NCBI GenBank assembly: GCA_016235445.1
Contig: JACRLB010000015.1
Span: 124,001 to 188,000, forward strand
DNA from: Chloroflexota bacterium
GTDB lineage: Bacteria; Chloroflexota; Anaerolineae; Anaerolineales; Villigracilaceae
DNA: 64,000 bases
Direction: 5' to 3'
In this document: positions 1 to 7,498 of the stretch, piece after piece
Layout: each line of letters opens with the position of its first letter
Numbering within the stretch: position 1 is the stretch's first letter
Made by a program: the position numbers and the translations under genes
The notes under the pieces: model-generated
Databases searched by the model: none
Told to the model about the DNA's origin: nothing
The model's input: only the letters and a program-made list of their open reading frames with translations

Positions 1-897
1 ACCAAAGTTGATCGCGCCAGCGGCGGCGGCATATTTCAAATCATCCACTTCGCCGAGAGCCAGCACAAACGCGAAGACGCGCTCTTTGTTGTACAGCAAA
101 ATTTCGCGGGACATGCCGGGTTTCATTCCGCCGAAAGTTAATGCGGAGCGGGTGGCAAAGCCCAGCGCGTAAATCGCAGAGATGGTATCCGTGCCAAACG
201 GGACGGTGTAGGTGTCGTAACCAAGTTCAACGCCTTCTTCCTGCAATTGATGGATGATGCTTCGCCCATTGACATTGCCAGAGAGGAAGGTCAATATGTT
301 GCGGCGTTGCAATTCGCGCACGATCTTGACCGCGACTTCATTCGATTTTGCGCATCCAACGATTGCGGCGAATCCAGGCATACGTCCATCCACAAGTTGA
401 ATGCCCCACGAGCGCAGTTGAATATCGTCAATCGGGCCGTTGAGATGCCCGTCGTTCCCTCCTCTCCCTTCGGGAGAGGGGCTGGGGGTGAGGGCATTAT
501 CGGGGCTGGTGAATGACGTGCCGCCCGCGAGGTGGAATCCCTGCATAGGTTCAGGTTGAAGCCCATAAGCGAAGCGCACCGCTTCAATCGTCTCAGCGGC
601 AAGAAGCGTTGCCATTCCTGAATCGAGAGTCTCGCCCAGGTAGGGAGTCCATTTTGAAAAGGCGGGAATCGGATGAAGCATATCGCGCGCCTGTTTCAAT
701 ACGGGTTTCAAGTCGCCGAGTTTTTCAACAGACTTGCCCGTCATGCCGAGAATGGTGGGGAGGTAGTACGCCGTGTTGGGGAACGAGACGGGAGTGTCTG
801 CGCCTTTTTCAGTGATCGCCATGTGGAGCATGATCTCGGCTTCCGCTACAAGCGCGTTCGCGCCGCGCATGGCACGGGTGGCAATATATTTTGACAT
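1..897 (-). CDS. acsB: Acetyl-CoA synthase (CODH/ACS beta subunit), N-terminal 299 residues; 3' end outside window
   Basis: The enzyme condenses a methyl group from the corrinoid protein with CO and CoA to form acetyl-CoA in the Wood-Ljungdahl pathway. The visible part is the N-terminal, CODH-contacting region. Family signatures include FPNTAYYLP near residue 39, IVRELQRRNILTFLSGNVNG in the middle and LGEVDDLKYAAAAGAINFG at the cut end. The A-cluster cysteines lie beyond the window. Start ATG at 897 follows an AGGAG motif. The gene lies 55 bp after acsA on the same strand, so they are probably cotranscribed. Oddity: residues about 134-152 (TPSPSPEGRG and flanks) come from an inserted palindromic repeat that keeps the frame. 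Assignment is firm; the product is incomplete only because of the window edge. Confidence 0.93.
   Translation of the reverse strand, partial: MSKYIATRAMRGANALVAEAEIMLHMAITEKGADTPVSFPNTAYYLPTILGMTGKSVEKLGDLKPVLKQARDMLHPIPAFSKWTPYLGETLDSGMATLLAAETIEAVRFAYGLQPEPMQGFHLAGGTSFTSPDNALTPSPSPEGRGGNDGHLNGPIDDIQLRSWGIQLVDGRMPGFAAIVGCAKSNEVAVKIVRELQRRNILTFLSGNVNGRSIIHQLQEEGVELGYDTYTVPFGTDTISAIYALGFATRSALTFGGMKPGMSREILLYNKERVFAFVLALGEVDDLKYAAAAGAINFG
442..498. repeat. Palindromic repeat unit inserted in frame within acsB
   Basis: This stretch contains the hairpin CTCTCCCTTCGGGAGAG followed by a GGGGGTGAGGG box. It belongs to the same general class as the CCCTCTCC-loop-GGAGAGGG units inside the M1 elements near 11.0, 17.1 and 22.3 kb and the unit near 40.45 kb. 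It adds about 19 residues to AcsB without a stop or frameshift. Confidence 0.8.
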
Positions 898-952
898 CGT
901 TAATCTCCTCGTAATTGGTAAATGGTGATTGGTAATTACTATTTACCAATTA

Positions 953-2971
953 CTAATCAGCCGCCAATCCGTAAATCGCTTCGCGCCTTTGTGCGAGCGG
1001 CAACGCTTCAAGTTCATTCATCTTCGCATCGCCGCTTCTGCCGAATTTATTTTCCTCCCATGCGGGCAATCCCAACGCGGCGCGTTTTTTGTCAATGTGT
1101 GCGAGCGTGGCTTCGATCATCTTTTGTGGGTCGGGGATAAATTCCAGTTTGCCGCCGTAAATTTTTTCCCAGCCTTCGCTGATATATTTCAGCACCACAT
1201 CGCTGTCTGAAACACGATCAGGCATCCCGCTGACAGGTGACGCGCCGCCAAAAATCACATACGCGCCAGACGCAACACAATACGTTGCAATCGCCAGCGC
1301 CTTCTCGCTCATCCATTCGGGCGCAAGCCCCACCGCAGGGATTTGGTCAATGTCATCGCCAAGCCCGCCCTCTTCCACGATTTGAGTCAGCACGGTCAGG
1401 ATGCGGGTATTGTCCACGCATGAACCCATGTGGAGGACGGGAGGGATTCCCACCGTCTCGCAGATTTCTCTCAATCCGCTTCCGACTTCGCTGAGGCCTG
1501 CTTCGCCCAACATCAGCCCCAGCTTCCCTGCGGCAATTGCGCCGCAACCCGTTTGCACAACGAGCACATCCTTCTTGAGCAATGCCTTTACAACCAAATT
1601 ATGCAGATAATCCTGTGACGAGCGCGGATTGTTGCACCCCACAATCGCCGCCACACCGCGGATGCGTCCCGATATGATCGCGTCATTCAACGGGCGGAAG
1701 GATGCGCGGTAGGAACCTCCCAGCATGTAGTTGATATATTCATGCGAGAAGCCAGGGATTAAATCTTCCTTGATCTGCGGAATGCGCGTCTTGTCGTTAT
1801 CGCGATTCTTGAAATTATCAATCGCTACTTTCAAGATTTGCTTTGCAATCGTCAAGGCGTGATGTTCATCGAACTCGATATGAGTCGCCCCTTTGATCTT
1901 GACCTTCGGCGAAGTGGTGATGATGGCCGTGTGGAAATTCTGCGCCAGCCCAACCAGCGCCTGCATGATGCACTGCACATCCACAACCATCGCTTCGACC
2001 GCGCCCGTCAAAATGGCAAGTTCTTGATGCAGGAAGTTTCCCGCCGCAGGGATACCCTGCCTCATCAAAATTTCATTGGCCGTGCAACAAATCCCCGAAA
2101 GGTTGACTCCCTGCGCGCCCGCCGCTTTGGCATAGGCAATAATCTCAGGGTCTTGCGACGCCGCCACAAGCATCTCGCTCATGGACGGTTCGTGTCCATG
2201 CACCACCACGTTGACCATATCCTCTTTGATCACGCCGAGGTTGGCTTGTCCTAAAATGGGCGCGGGCGTGCCAAACAAAATATCCGAAACGTCTGTGGCG
2301 ATCATCGAGCCGCCCCAGCCATCTGCCAGCGCAGTCCGAACCGCGTGATTCAAAATATGCGTCGGCTCCTGGTCATCGCCGATGTGCGTGCGATGCAACG
2401 CCTCCACCACCTCGCGATCCACGCCGCGCGGCCAGACGTTTTGCTCGCGCCAGATTTGCTGTCTCTTTTTCGGCGCGCGGATGGCTGGCACGATTTCCCC
2501 GCGCTGTTGACCAAATTGCGCGATGTACAAATCCGCCAGATCATTTGCAATCTCTTCCGGCGCGCGCCCTTCGATTTTGATGTCATACTTTGAGGCGACA
2601 ATCCGCAGTTTGGCAACGTCGCGGATGGAATATCCTTCGGCCTCCTTGTTTGCAGTTGCCTTCAAAAGGAAAGCCATGTCCCGCCCGTGGTCGGAGTGCG
2701 CCGCGCCGCCTGCCGCAATGGCGCGCGTCAGGTTGCGCGCCTGAATCGTATCCAGCGTCGCGCCGCACACGCCTACTTCGCCGCTCCTCGTCAAACGGCA
2801 GGGACCCATGCCGCATTGCTTACAGCACATCCCCATCGCGCCGATGTTGCATGGAGCCATATTATCGGCGCGCGTGAACGCCGTCCCAATCCCCAACTCC
2901 TCCGCGCGGATCAACATCTGCTGCGCGGCAGGGTCGGTTGAAAAATCTTTAATTTCGCGTTTCTTTGGCAT
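953..2971 (-). CDS. acsA: Carbon monoxide dehydrogenase catalytic subunit, ACS-associated (AcsA/CooS)
   Basis: A 672-residue Ni-Fe-S CO dehydrogenase that interconverts CO2 and CO and feeds CO to acetyl-CoA synthase; the length is typical for AcsA. The N-terminal cysteine cluster is visible as CCKQCGMGPCR followed by GVCGA (D/B-cluster ligands). Later conserved blocks include GICCTANE, IVGCNNPRSSQD, QTGCGAIAAGKLGL and MGSCVDNTR, which carry C-cluster ligands. The chosen ATG at 2971 has a GAGAGG Shine-Dalgarno motif 5 nt upstream; a TTG start seven codons earlier lacks one. It lies between the HMA-like gene and acsB on the same strand, so the three probably form one operon. Confidence 0.95.
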   Translation of the reverse strand: MPKKREIKDFSTDPAAQQMLIRAEELGIGTAFTRADNMAPCNIGAMGMCCKQCGMGPCRLTRSGEVGVCGATLDTIQARNLTRAIAAGGAAHSDHGRDMAFLLKATANKEAEGYSIRDVAKLRIVASKYDIKIEGRAPEEIANDLADLYIAQFGQQRGEIVPAIRAPKKRQQIWREQNVWPRGVDREVVEALHRTHIGDDQEPTHILNHAVRTALADGWGGSMIATDVSDILFGTPAPILGQANLGVIKEDMVNVVVHGHEPSMSEMLVAASQDPEIIAYAKAAGAQGVNLSGICCTANEILMRQGIPAAGNFLHQELAILTGAVEAMVVDVQCIMQALVGLAQNFHTAIITTSPKVKIKGATHIEFDEHHALTIAKQILKVAIDNFKNRDNDKTRIPQIKEDLIPGFSHEYINYMLGGSYRASFRPLNDAIISGRIRGVAAIVGCNNPRSSQDYLHNLVVKALLKKDVLVVQTGCGAIAAGKLGLMLGEAGLSEVGSGLREICETVGIPPVLHMGSCVDNTRILTVLTQIVEEGGLGDDIDQIPAVGLAPEWMSEKALAIATYCVASGAYVIFGGASPVSGMPDRVSDSDVVLKYISEGWEKIYGGKLEFIPDPQKMIEATLAHIDKKRAALGLPAWEENKFGRSGDAKMNELEALPLAQRREAIYGLAAD

Positions 2972-2988
2972 GATGACCTCTCTTTTCG

Positions 2989-3043
2989 CCAATTACCAAT
3001 TACCATTGTGTAATTGGTAATTGGCAATTGGCAATTGGTAATT
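2989..3043. repeat. Heptamer tandem repeat hairpin (ATTACCA/TGGTAAT units)
   Basis: About seven imperfect 7-bp units of type CCAATTA, then their complements TAATTGG/CAATTGG, fill the gap between the HMA-like gene and acsA and can fold as a hairpin. Similar units occur at 905-958 beside acsB, at 28110-28142, and inside the heparinase-family gene. Confidence 0.75.
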
Positions 3044-3431
3044 ATTCTTCATCCACCTTCACCATCCCCAGGCCCGGGCAGGGCCAGAGCGCGCGTCCCT
3101 GATAGTTCACTCTCTGTGCAAAACTGACAGTTTGTTTGGTTGTCTCGTACGTGGCGGTATGTCGGAAATAGGGTTTCGACCCATCCCCTTGTTGAGCCGC
3201 ACTCCCCAGTTCAATCGGTATGTTCCACTCCCCCAAATATCCAGCTTCATCCAGCCTGGCCGCAATTTGCAAATCGTTGATCTTTGTCTCGTCGTATGTC
3301 ACTTCAACGATCTGAAAAGCGCTACTGGCATAAACTTCAGTCACTCCCACTGTCTCAAGTAATATTCGCCGCACCTCAGAAACATGATGGTCTCCGAAAA
3401 GCGCGGGCGTTTCGAACGTTTTCGTCTCCAT
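3042..3431 (-). CDS. HMA-fold-like small protein in the CODH/ACS operon
   Basis: This 129-residue protein of unknown function has an N-terminal half (about 10-72) that reads like a heavy-metal-associated beta-alpha-beta fold: VSEVRRILLETVGVTEVYAS, a central VEVTYDE strand and a LDEAGY helix. It lacks the CxxC metal-binding pair of classical HMA domains. The C-terminal half carries one cysteine in ALWPCPGLGMVK. ATG at 3431 is preceded by GGAGGT. It is the first gene of the acsA-acsB unit, which suggests a role in metal or cluster handling or in assembly of CODH/ACS. That role is inferred from position only. Confidence 0.7.
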   Translation of the reverse strand: METKTFETPALFGDHHVSEVRRILLETVGVTEVYASSAFQIVEVTYDETKINDLQIAARLDEAGYLGEWNIPIELGSAAQQGDGSKPYFRHTATYETTKQTVSFAQRVNYQGRALWPCPGLGMVKVDEE

Positions 3432-3523
3432 ACAAATACCTCCGCAAACAGGATGATGACATGCGCGAAGGCACCGCTAAAGATATAAACTCTTCCTGAA
3501 TATCAGTTTAGCATTTTTGACTA

Positions 3524-3538
3524 CACAATCAAATTGTG
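3524..3538. promoter_or_regulatory. Small palindrome in the divergent CODH/cooC intergenic region
   Basis: CACAATcaaATTGTG has perfect 6-bp arms with a 3-bp centre. It sits between the HMA-like gene and the cooC-type genes (gap 3432-3637), where a regulator could control both directions. No known operator was matched with certainty, and short AT-rich palindromes can arise by chance. Confidence 0.3.
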
Positions 3539-3637
3539 CAGATTGTCACGGAAAAACATGATAAATGTTATTACTGTCATCCAAATTGAGGAGGAATAAC
3601 TGATTTCATTTGCTTCATAAAGTTGTAAGATGTGGAT

Positions 3638-4432
3638 ATGAAACTTGCCATTACAGGAAAAGGCGGCGTGGGGAAGACTACGCTGACAGCGCTCCTCGCC
3701 CAAACATTTGCGCATCAAGGCCGTGACGTTTTAGCTGTGGACGCCGACCCAAGCCCCTGCCTCGCTGGAGCATTAGGCTTCCCCGCCGAGTTGCGCGCCC
3801 AACTTCACCCCATCGCCGAAATGGACGCGCTCATCGAAGAACGCACCGGCGCGAAGCCCGGCACAGTCGGCGGATTCTTCACCCTCAACCCGCGCGTGGA
3901 TGACATCCCCGAACGCTTCAGCATCGTCCACCGCGGTGTGCGCCTGCTCGAAATGGGCAGTGTGGAACTTGGCGGCTCTGGCTGTATCTGTCCCGAAGCG
4001 GCCATGCTGAAAACATTATTTACCCACCTGCTTTTCCGCAACGACGAAATTCTCCTGCTCGACATGTACGCCGGCGTCGAACACCTTGGCCGCGCCACCG
4101 TAGACTTTGTGGATGCCATGCTGGTCGTCGTCGAACCCACGCGCCGCAGTCTTGGCACCGCCGCGCAGATCAAAAAACTCGCCAACGATATTGGCCTATC
4201 TCGTTTGTATCTTGTGGGGAATAAAGTGCGTAATGACGATGAAGCAAAATTCCTTGAAACCGAAACGCCCGACATCCCTTTGCTGGGATTCCTGCCCGCC
4301 GATCTCAAAGTACAGGAAGCCGACAGACTCAACATCCCCGTTTACGATCATGTGCCAGCGCTGCGTGAATTCGCGCAGGCGGTCATTCAAAAAATAAACC
4401 AACTGACCGACGATGACGAGGTAATTCTATGA
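3638..4432 (+). CDS. cooC: CooC-type nickel-insertion ATPase, copy 1
   Basis: This 264-residue MinD/CooC-family ATPase is expected to drive Ni insertion into the CODH C-cluster. The deviant Walker A KGGVGKTT is near residue 10, VDADPSP follows, and a CxC pair in GSGCICPE near residue 112 fits the metal-bridged dimer interface of CooC. ATG at 3638 is favoured over a GTG two codons upstream. There is no good Shine-Dalgarno motif, but TAAGAT lies 6 nt before the ATG, suggesting a leaderless transcript. It overlaps the next ATPase gene by 4 bp (ATGA) and diverges from the acsA operon. Confidence 0.88.
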   Translation: MKLAITGKGGVGKTTLTALLAQTFAHQGRDVLAVDADPSPCLAGALGFPAELRAQLHPIAEMDALIEERTGAKPGTVGGFFTLNPRVDDIPERFSIVHRGVRLLEMGSVELGGSGCICPEAAMLKTLFTHLLFRNDEILLLDMYAGVEHLGRATVDFVDAMLVVVEPTRRSLGTAAQIKKLANDIGLSRLYLVGNKVRNDDEAKFLETETPDIPLLGFLPADLKVQEADRLNIPVYDHVPALREFAQAVIQKINQLTDDDEVIL

Positions 4433-5217
4433 CAACCACAATCGCACTCGCAGGCAAAGGCGGCGTGGGCAAAACCACCATCGCGGGCATGGTCATCAAA
4501 TATCTTGCCCAAAATCAAACGGGCAGTATTCTCGCCATCGACGCCGACCCCGCATCCAACCTAAACATGGTGCTCGGCCTCGACCTCGAATGGACAGTCG
4601 GTGACATTCGCGAAGGCATGTTGGAACAGGTCAAATCATCGTTGATCAATGGCGGCGCGGCCATGGGCGTCATGCCGGGCGGGGCCAGCAAACGCGAGTA
4701 CCTCGATTACCACATCCGCACCTCGCTGGCGGAAGGTTCGCGCTTCGATCTCATCGCCATGGGACGCGGAGAAGGGCAGGGTTGTTATTGCGCCGTCAAC
4801 CATAATTTGCGCGAAGTGATTGACGACTTAAGTCGTCACTACGCTTTTGTGATAATCGATAATGAAGCGGGCATGGAACATCTCTCGCGCCGCACCACGC
4901 GCGATGTGCAACACCTGCTCATCGTCAGCGACCCGACCCAGCGCGGGTTGGTCACTGCCCAGCGCATCGCCGATATGCGCAGGGAACTCGGCGTCAATAT
5001 CGAAAACGCCTGGCTCATCCTTAATCGTTTGCGGAGTGAAATGCCCGCCGAACTCGAAGCCTTCACCGACAAAATGGATGTGCCCCTGCTTGGCGTCATC
5101 CCCGCGGATGATGACCTGGCTCAATATGAGTTTTCAGGCAAACCGCTGGTGGAACTTGGCGATGGCTCGCCAGTCTATCAGGCTGTTGCATCAATGATGG
5201 ATCAGATATTAAAATAA
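4429..5217 (+). CDS. cooC: CooC-type nickel-insertion ATPase, copy 2
   Basis: A second 262-residue CooC-family ATPase, clearly paralogous to the upstream gene but diverged. It has Walker A KGGVGKTT near residue 10, IDADPASN, and a CxC pair in GQGCYCAVN near residue 123. The middle DNEAGMEHLSRRTT block is the switch II-like region found in CooC and AcsF. Its ATG overlaps the preceding stop, so translation is probably coupled. Two unlike paralogues could form a heterodimer, or one could serve CODH (CooC role) and the other acetyl-CoA synthase (AcsF-like role). The sequence alone cannot choose between these. Confidence 0.88.
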   Translation: MTTTIALAGKGGVGKTTIAGMVIKYLAQNQTGSILAIDADPASNLNMVLGLDLEWTVGDIREGMLEQVKSSLINGGAAMGVMPGGASKREYLDYHIRTSLAEGSRFDLIAMGRGEGQGCYCAVNHNLREVIDDLSRHYAFVIIDNEAGMEHLSRRTTRDVQHLLIVSDPTQRGLVTAQRIADMRRELGVNIENAWLILNRLRSEMPAELEAFTDKMDVPLLGVIPADDDLAQYEFSGKPLVELGDGSPVYQAVASMMDQILK

Positions 5218-5267
5218 CTCCCCCGCTTCAATTTCTGTCAACTCTACGTCAGCCATAACCAACAAAC

Positions 5268-5293
5268 AAACCCGCCTCACATGAGACGGGTTT
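5268..5293 (+). terminator. Putative terminator after the cooC pair
   Basis: AAACCCGcCTC and GAGaCGGGTTT arms separated by ACAT form a hairpin 50 bp after the second cooC stop. It ends in a short T run and is followed directly by heptamer repeats. Confidence 0.6.
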
Positions 5294-5294
5294 C

Positions 5295-5350
5295 CTGTTT
5301 ACTGATAACTGTTTACTGATAACTGTTTACTGATAACCGATAACCGACTA
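5295..5350. repeat. Heptamer tandem repeat (ACTGTTT/ACTGATA units)
   Basis: About eight consecutive 7-bp units alternating TTTACTG and ATAACTG, decaying to ATAACCG, end at the stop codon of the helicase gene. Related TCAGTTA units occur at 50885-50905. Confidence 0.85.
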
Positions 5351-6601
5351 CTTGCTCTTCCTCGGCGCGAGTCGATTTCTTCCATAACTCTTCGGCGTCG
5401 GAGCGGGTTTCGGCGGGCGGCGGGAGTCGTTACGGGGGGCGCCTCTTCCTCGTCCAGTGTCAGTTCTCGGCGGGGCGGGAGGCGTGTAATCGAATCCTTC
5501 GAGGGTCTCGCGTTTGAGCGCCTGTCCCATGATGCGTTCGAGAATCCGAATGATATCCTTGTCTTCCTCTGTGACCAATGTGAACGCGTCGCCGGTGCGT
5601 TGGGCGCGGCCTGTTCTGCCAATGCGGTGGATGTAGGCATCGGCGGTGTCGGGCATGTCGTAGTTGATGACGTGCGAAATGGTTTCGATGTCGAGGCCGC
5701 GCGCGGCGATGTCGGTGGCGACCATGATGTCGTGATGCCCGCTCTTGAATCCTTTGAGCGCGGCCTGCCTCTGCCCCTGCGAACGGTCGCCGTGCAAACT
5801 TGTCACCTTGAAGCCAGCGCGCAAAATTTGCTGTGATACTTTTTGCGCGCGATATTTTGTGCGCGTGAAAACCAATACCGAATTTGTATCGGTGCGTTTG
5901 AGCAGTTCCAGCAAAAGCGGGGTCTTCAAATGCGGCGGCACCGGATACAGCGCGTGCGTCACCGTGTACGCGGGGCGGCTGATGCCCATCGCAATTTTTT
6001 GCGGCTGTTTCAATGTGGTCGAAGCAAGAAGTTCCACCTCGGAAGGGAACGTAGCCGAGAACAACATCGTCTGCCGTTTCTCTGGCACGGCTTTCACAAT
6101 GCGTTTCACATCGGGCAGAAAACCCATGTCGAACATCCTGTCGGCTTCATCGAGCACAAGCACTTCGATGTTCCCCATTTTTGCATGTCCCTGGTTGATG
6201 AGGTCCAGCAAACGTCCTGGGCAGGCCACGAGGATTTCCGCGCCGTTACGCAATGCCTGGATTTGAGAACCCGCTCCGACTCCGCCGTAAATGGTTGCGC
6301 TCTTCAGCTTTGTCCCAGCGGATAGAATCTTCACGACATCGTGAATTTGCTCGGCGAGTTCGCGGGTTGGCGTAACGATGAGCGCGCGCGCCACGTTGTG
6401 CTGGCCATCGAGCAGTTTATTTAAAATCGGCAAAACAAAGGCGGCGGTTTTGCCTGTGCCTGTTTGCGCCGTGCCGATGATATCCCGTCCGCGCAGGGCG
6501 GCGGGGATGGCGGCTTCCTGAATGGGGGTGGCCGTGTCATAGCCTGATTTTTTGATGCCCACCATAAGGCGGGGGTCGAGATTGAATTGTGTAAAGTTCA
6601 T
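5348..6601 (-). CDS. DEAD-box ATP-dependent RNA helicase (RhlE-like)
   Basis: This 417-residue helicase remodels RNA duplexes, usually in ribosome assembly or cold adaptation. All core motifs are readable: Q motif GYDTATPIQ, motif I AQTGTGKT, Ia PTRELA, II VLDEADRMFDMGF, III SATFP, V ATDIAARGLD and VI HRIGRTGRA. The C-terminal tail (about 370-417) is short and rich in Arg, Pro and Gly, as in RhlE-type proteins, and probably binds RNA. ATG at 6601 follows AAAGGAAA. A terminator-like hairpin ends only 19 nt before the start codon, so expression may depend on read-through. Confidence 0.93.
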   Translation of the reverse strand: MNFTQFNLDPRLMVGIKKSGYDTATPIQEAAIPAALRGRDIIGTAQTGTGKTAAFVLPILNKLLDGQHNVARALIVTPTRELAEQIHDVVKILSAGTKLKSATIYGGVGAGSQIQALRNGAEILVACPGRLLDLINQGHAKMGNIEVLVLDEADRMFDMGFLPDVKRIVKAVPEKRQTMLFSATFPSEVELLASTTLKQPQKIAMGISRPAYTVTHALYPVPPHLKTPLLLELLKRTDTNSVLVFTRTKYRAQKVSQQILRAGFKVTSLHGDRSQGQRQAALKGFKSGHHDIMVATDIAARGLDIETISHVINYDMPDTADAYIHRIGRTGRAQRTGDAFTLVTEEDKDIIRILERIMGQALKRETLEGFDYTPPAPPRTDTGRGRGAPRNDSRRPPKPAPTPKSYGRNRLAPRKSK

Positions 6602-6620
6602 AAATTTCCTTTGTGAAGAT

Positions 6621-6647
6621 AAAAAAACGGCGGTTGATTCGCCGTTT
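6621..6647 (-). terminator. Terminator-like hairpin in the leader of the DEAD-box helicase gene
   Basis: An 8-bp stem (AAACGGCG/CGCCGTTT, 7-nt loop) is followed on the minus strand by seven T residues. Only 19 nt, including the Shine-Dalgarno sequence, separate the T run from the helicase ATG, too little for a separate promoter. Transcripts must therefore pass this hairpin, which fits an attenuator or cold-responsive switch. Confidence 0.65.
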
Positions 6648-6788
6648 GCTATGCAACTGCGTAGGAGCGGATATGGAGAATTTCCTGCCGCTCCATCGGG
6701 CGAATATCATGGGTCGCGAGGGTTACAACGGCGACGATCTTTCCTTAGCTTGTAACAAACTCCACTTCACAGGCTTTGTTTTGACATA

Positions 6789-6936
6789 TTAACTCACCTT
6801 ACGCGGTTTAATCCCGAAGGGATGATATTGATTGACGAACGATGACACCCCTTCGGGGTTGAATCGCCTGCTTGCCAAAATCTATAATCATTTGACCCCT
6901 GCGGGGTCTTCGAGTAAATCGCGTAAGGTGAGTTAA
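6789..6936. mobile_element. MITE-like element family M2, uninterrupted copy
   Basis: This 148-bp element has near-perfect terminal inverted repeats starting TTAACTCACCTTACGCG and internal short hairpins such as CCCCTTCGGGG and CCCCTGCGGGG. It has no coding capacity. A second copy at 16867-17252 is interrupted by an M1 element, and this copy shows the empty site (AAATCGCGTAAGG). It begins 4 bp after the brnA-like stop codon. Confidence 0.85.
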
Positions 6937-6940
6937 TAAT

Positions 6941-7237
6941 TTATCCAACCTTGTTTGTCAAATCCTGTTTGACTCCCATAAAAGCGGCCTCTTCCAATTC
7001 AATCCGCTCTTCAATTACATGTCTTAGCCATTCTTCCATGTTTTTGGTTCGGTGCAACTGGGCGAGAAACGCGGCGCGCGCGGCAAGTTCCGGGGGTATG
7101 GAAAGGGATGCAGGTCTTGCCTTGCGAACACGGATGGGGTTGTCCCACGCGGAATCATCATTGGCCTGGGTAATGACTAAACGGTCGATCTCCTTTTCAG
7201 TTAGTTTCTTTTTTCTTTTGGTATTCATATCTGCCAT
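6941..7237 (-). CDS. BrnA/CopG-like antitoxin of a putative toxin-antitoxin pair
   Basis: A 98-residue basic protein with a KKKLTEKEIDRLV N-terminus, a central SLSIPPELAARAAFLA segment that fits the DNA-binding strand-helix of BrnA or ribbon-helix-helix antitoxins, and an acidic C-terminus. It overlaps the upstream BrnT-like gene by 13 bp, the usual toxin-first order of brnTA. The expected role is to neutralise the toxin and repress the operon. The family call rests mainly on the partner gene. Confidence 0.65.
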   Translation of the reverse strand: MADMNTKRKKKLTEKEIDRLVITQANDDSAWDNPIRVRKARPASLSIPPELAARAAFLAQLHRTKNMEEWLRHVIEERIELEEAAFMGVKQDLTNKVG

Positions 7238-7476
7238 CCCGTAATAATACGGACAACGTCTCCTGGTTTTAGTTGAAAAATGATCTTCAATCGTCGTCCG
7301 CCGATGGTTTTGCCGATTAATTGAAAACGATCCTTGAATGATTTGTTACGCCTGATTTCAAAGTTTGAAAAGAAACATTCCATAGCTTCGTTGAAAGTGA
7401 CACGATGAGCGTCCAATTCGTCATTTTCAAAATCGTACTCGAAGTCCATGGGGACGAAGCGACTCCAATTCGGCAT
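7225..7476 (-). CDS. BrnT-like ribonuclease toxin
   Basis: An 83-residue protein with the BrnT layout: an N-terminal FEYDFENDELDAHRVTFNEA segment, then RFQLIGKTIGGRRLKIIF and a final DVVRIITGWQI strand. BrnT toxins have a RelE/barnase-like fold and cleave RNA. The ATG at 7476 has no clear Shine-Dalgarno motif; TAGAAT lies 6 nt upstream, so a leaderless mRNA is possible. It is immediately followed by the antitoxin-like gene. Confidence 0.7.
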   Translation of the reverse strand: MPNWSRFVPMDFEYDFENDELDAHRVTFNEAMECFFSNFEIRRNKSFKDRFQLIGKTIGGRRLKIIFQLKPGDVVRIITGWQI

Positions 7477-7498
7477 ATTTTGATTCTATCACCAATTA

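Noticed and set aside
1-897. Frame interruption of acsB at the repeat (pseudogene)
   Set aside because: The frame is open through the repeat and conserved on both sides; no stop or shift occurs in the visible 897 bp.
3511-3540. FNR- or CooA-type operator in the CODH/cooC intergenic region
   Set aside because: TTGAC and ATCAA half-sites are present but spaced 6 bp rather than 4, and no TGTCA-N6-CGACA site exists. Kept only as an unnamed palindrome.
5295-5350. CRISPR-like look of the heptamer arrays (also at 59402 and 37945)
   Set aside because: Units are 7-8 bp and contiguous, without unique spacers of constant length, and no cas genes are nearby.
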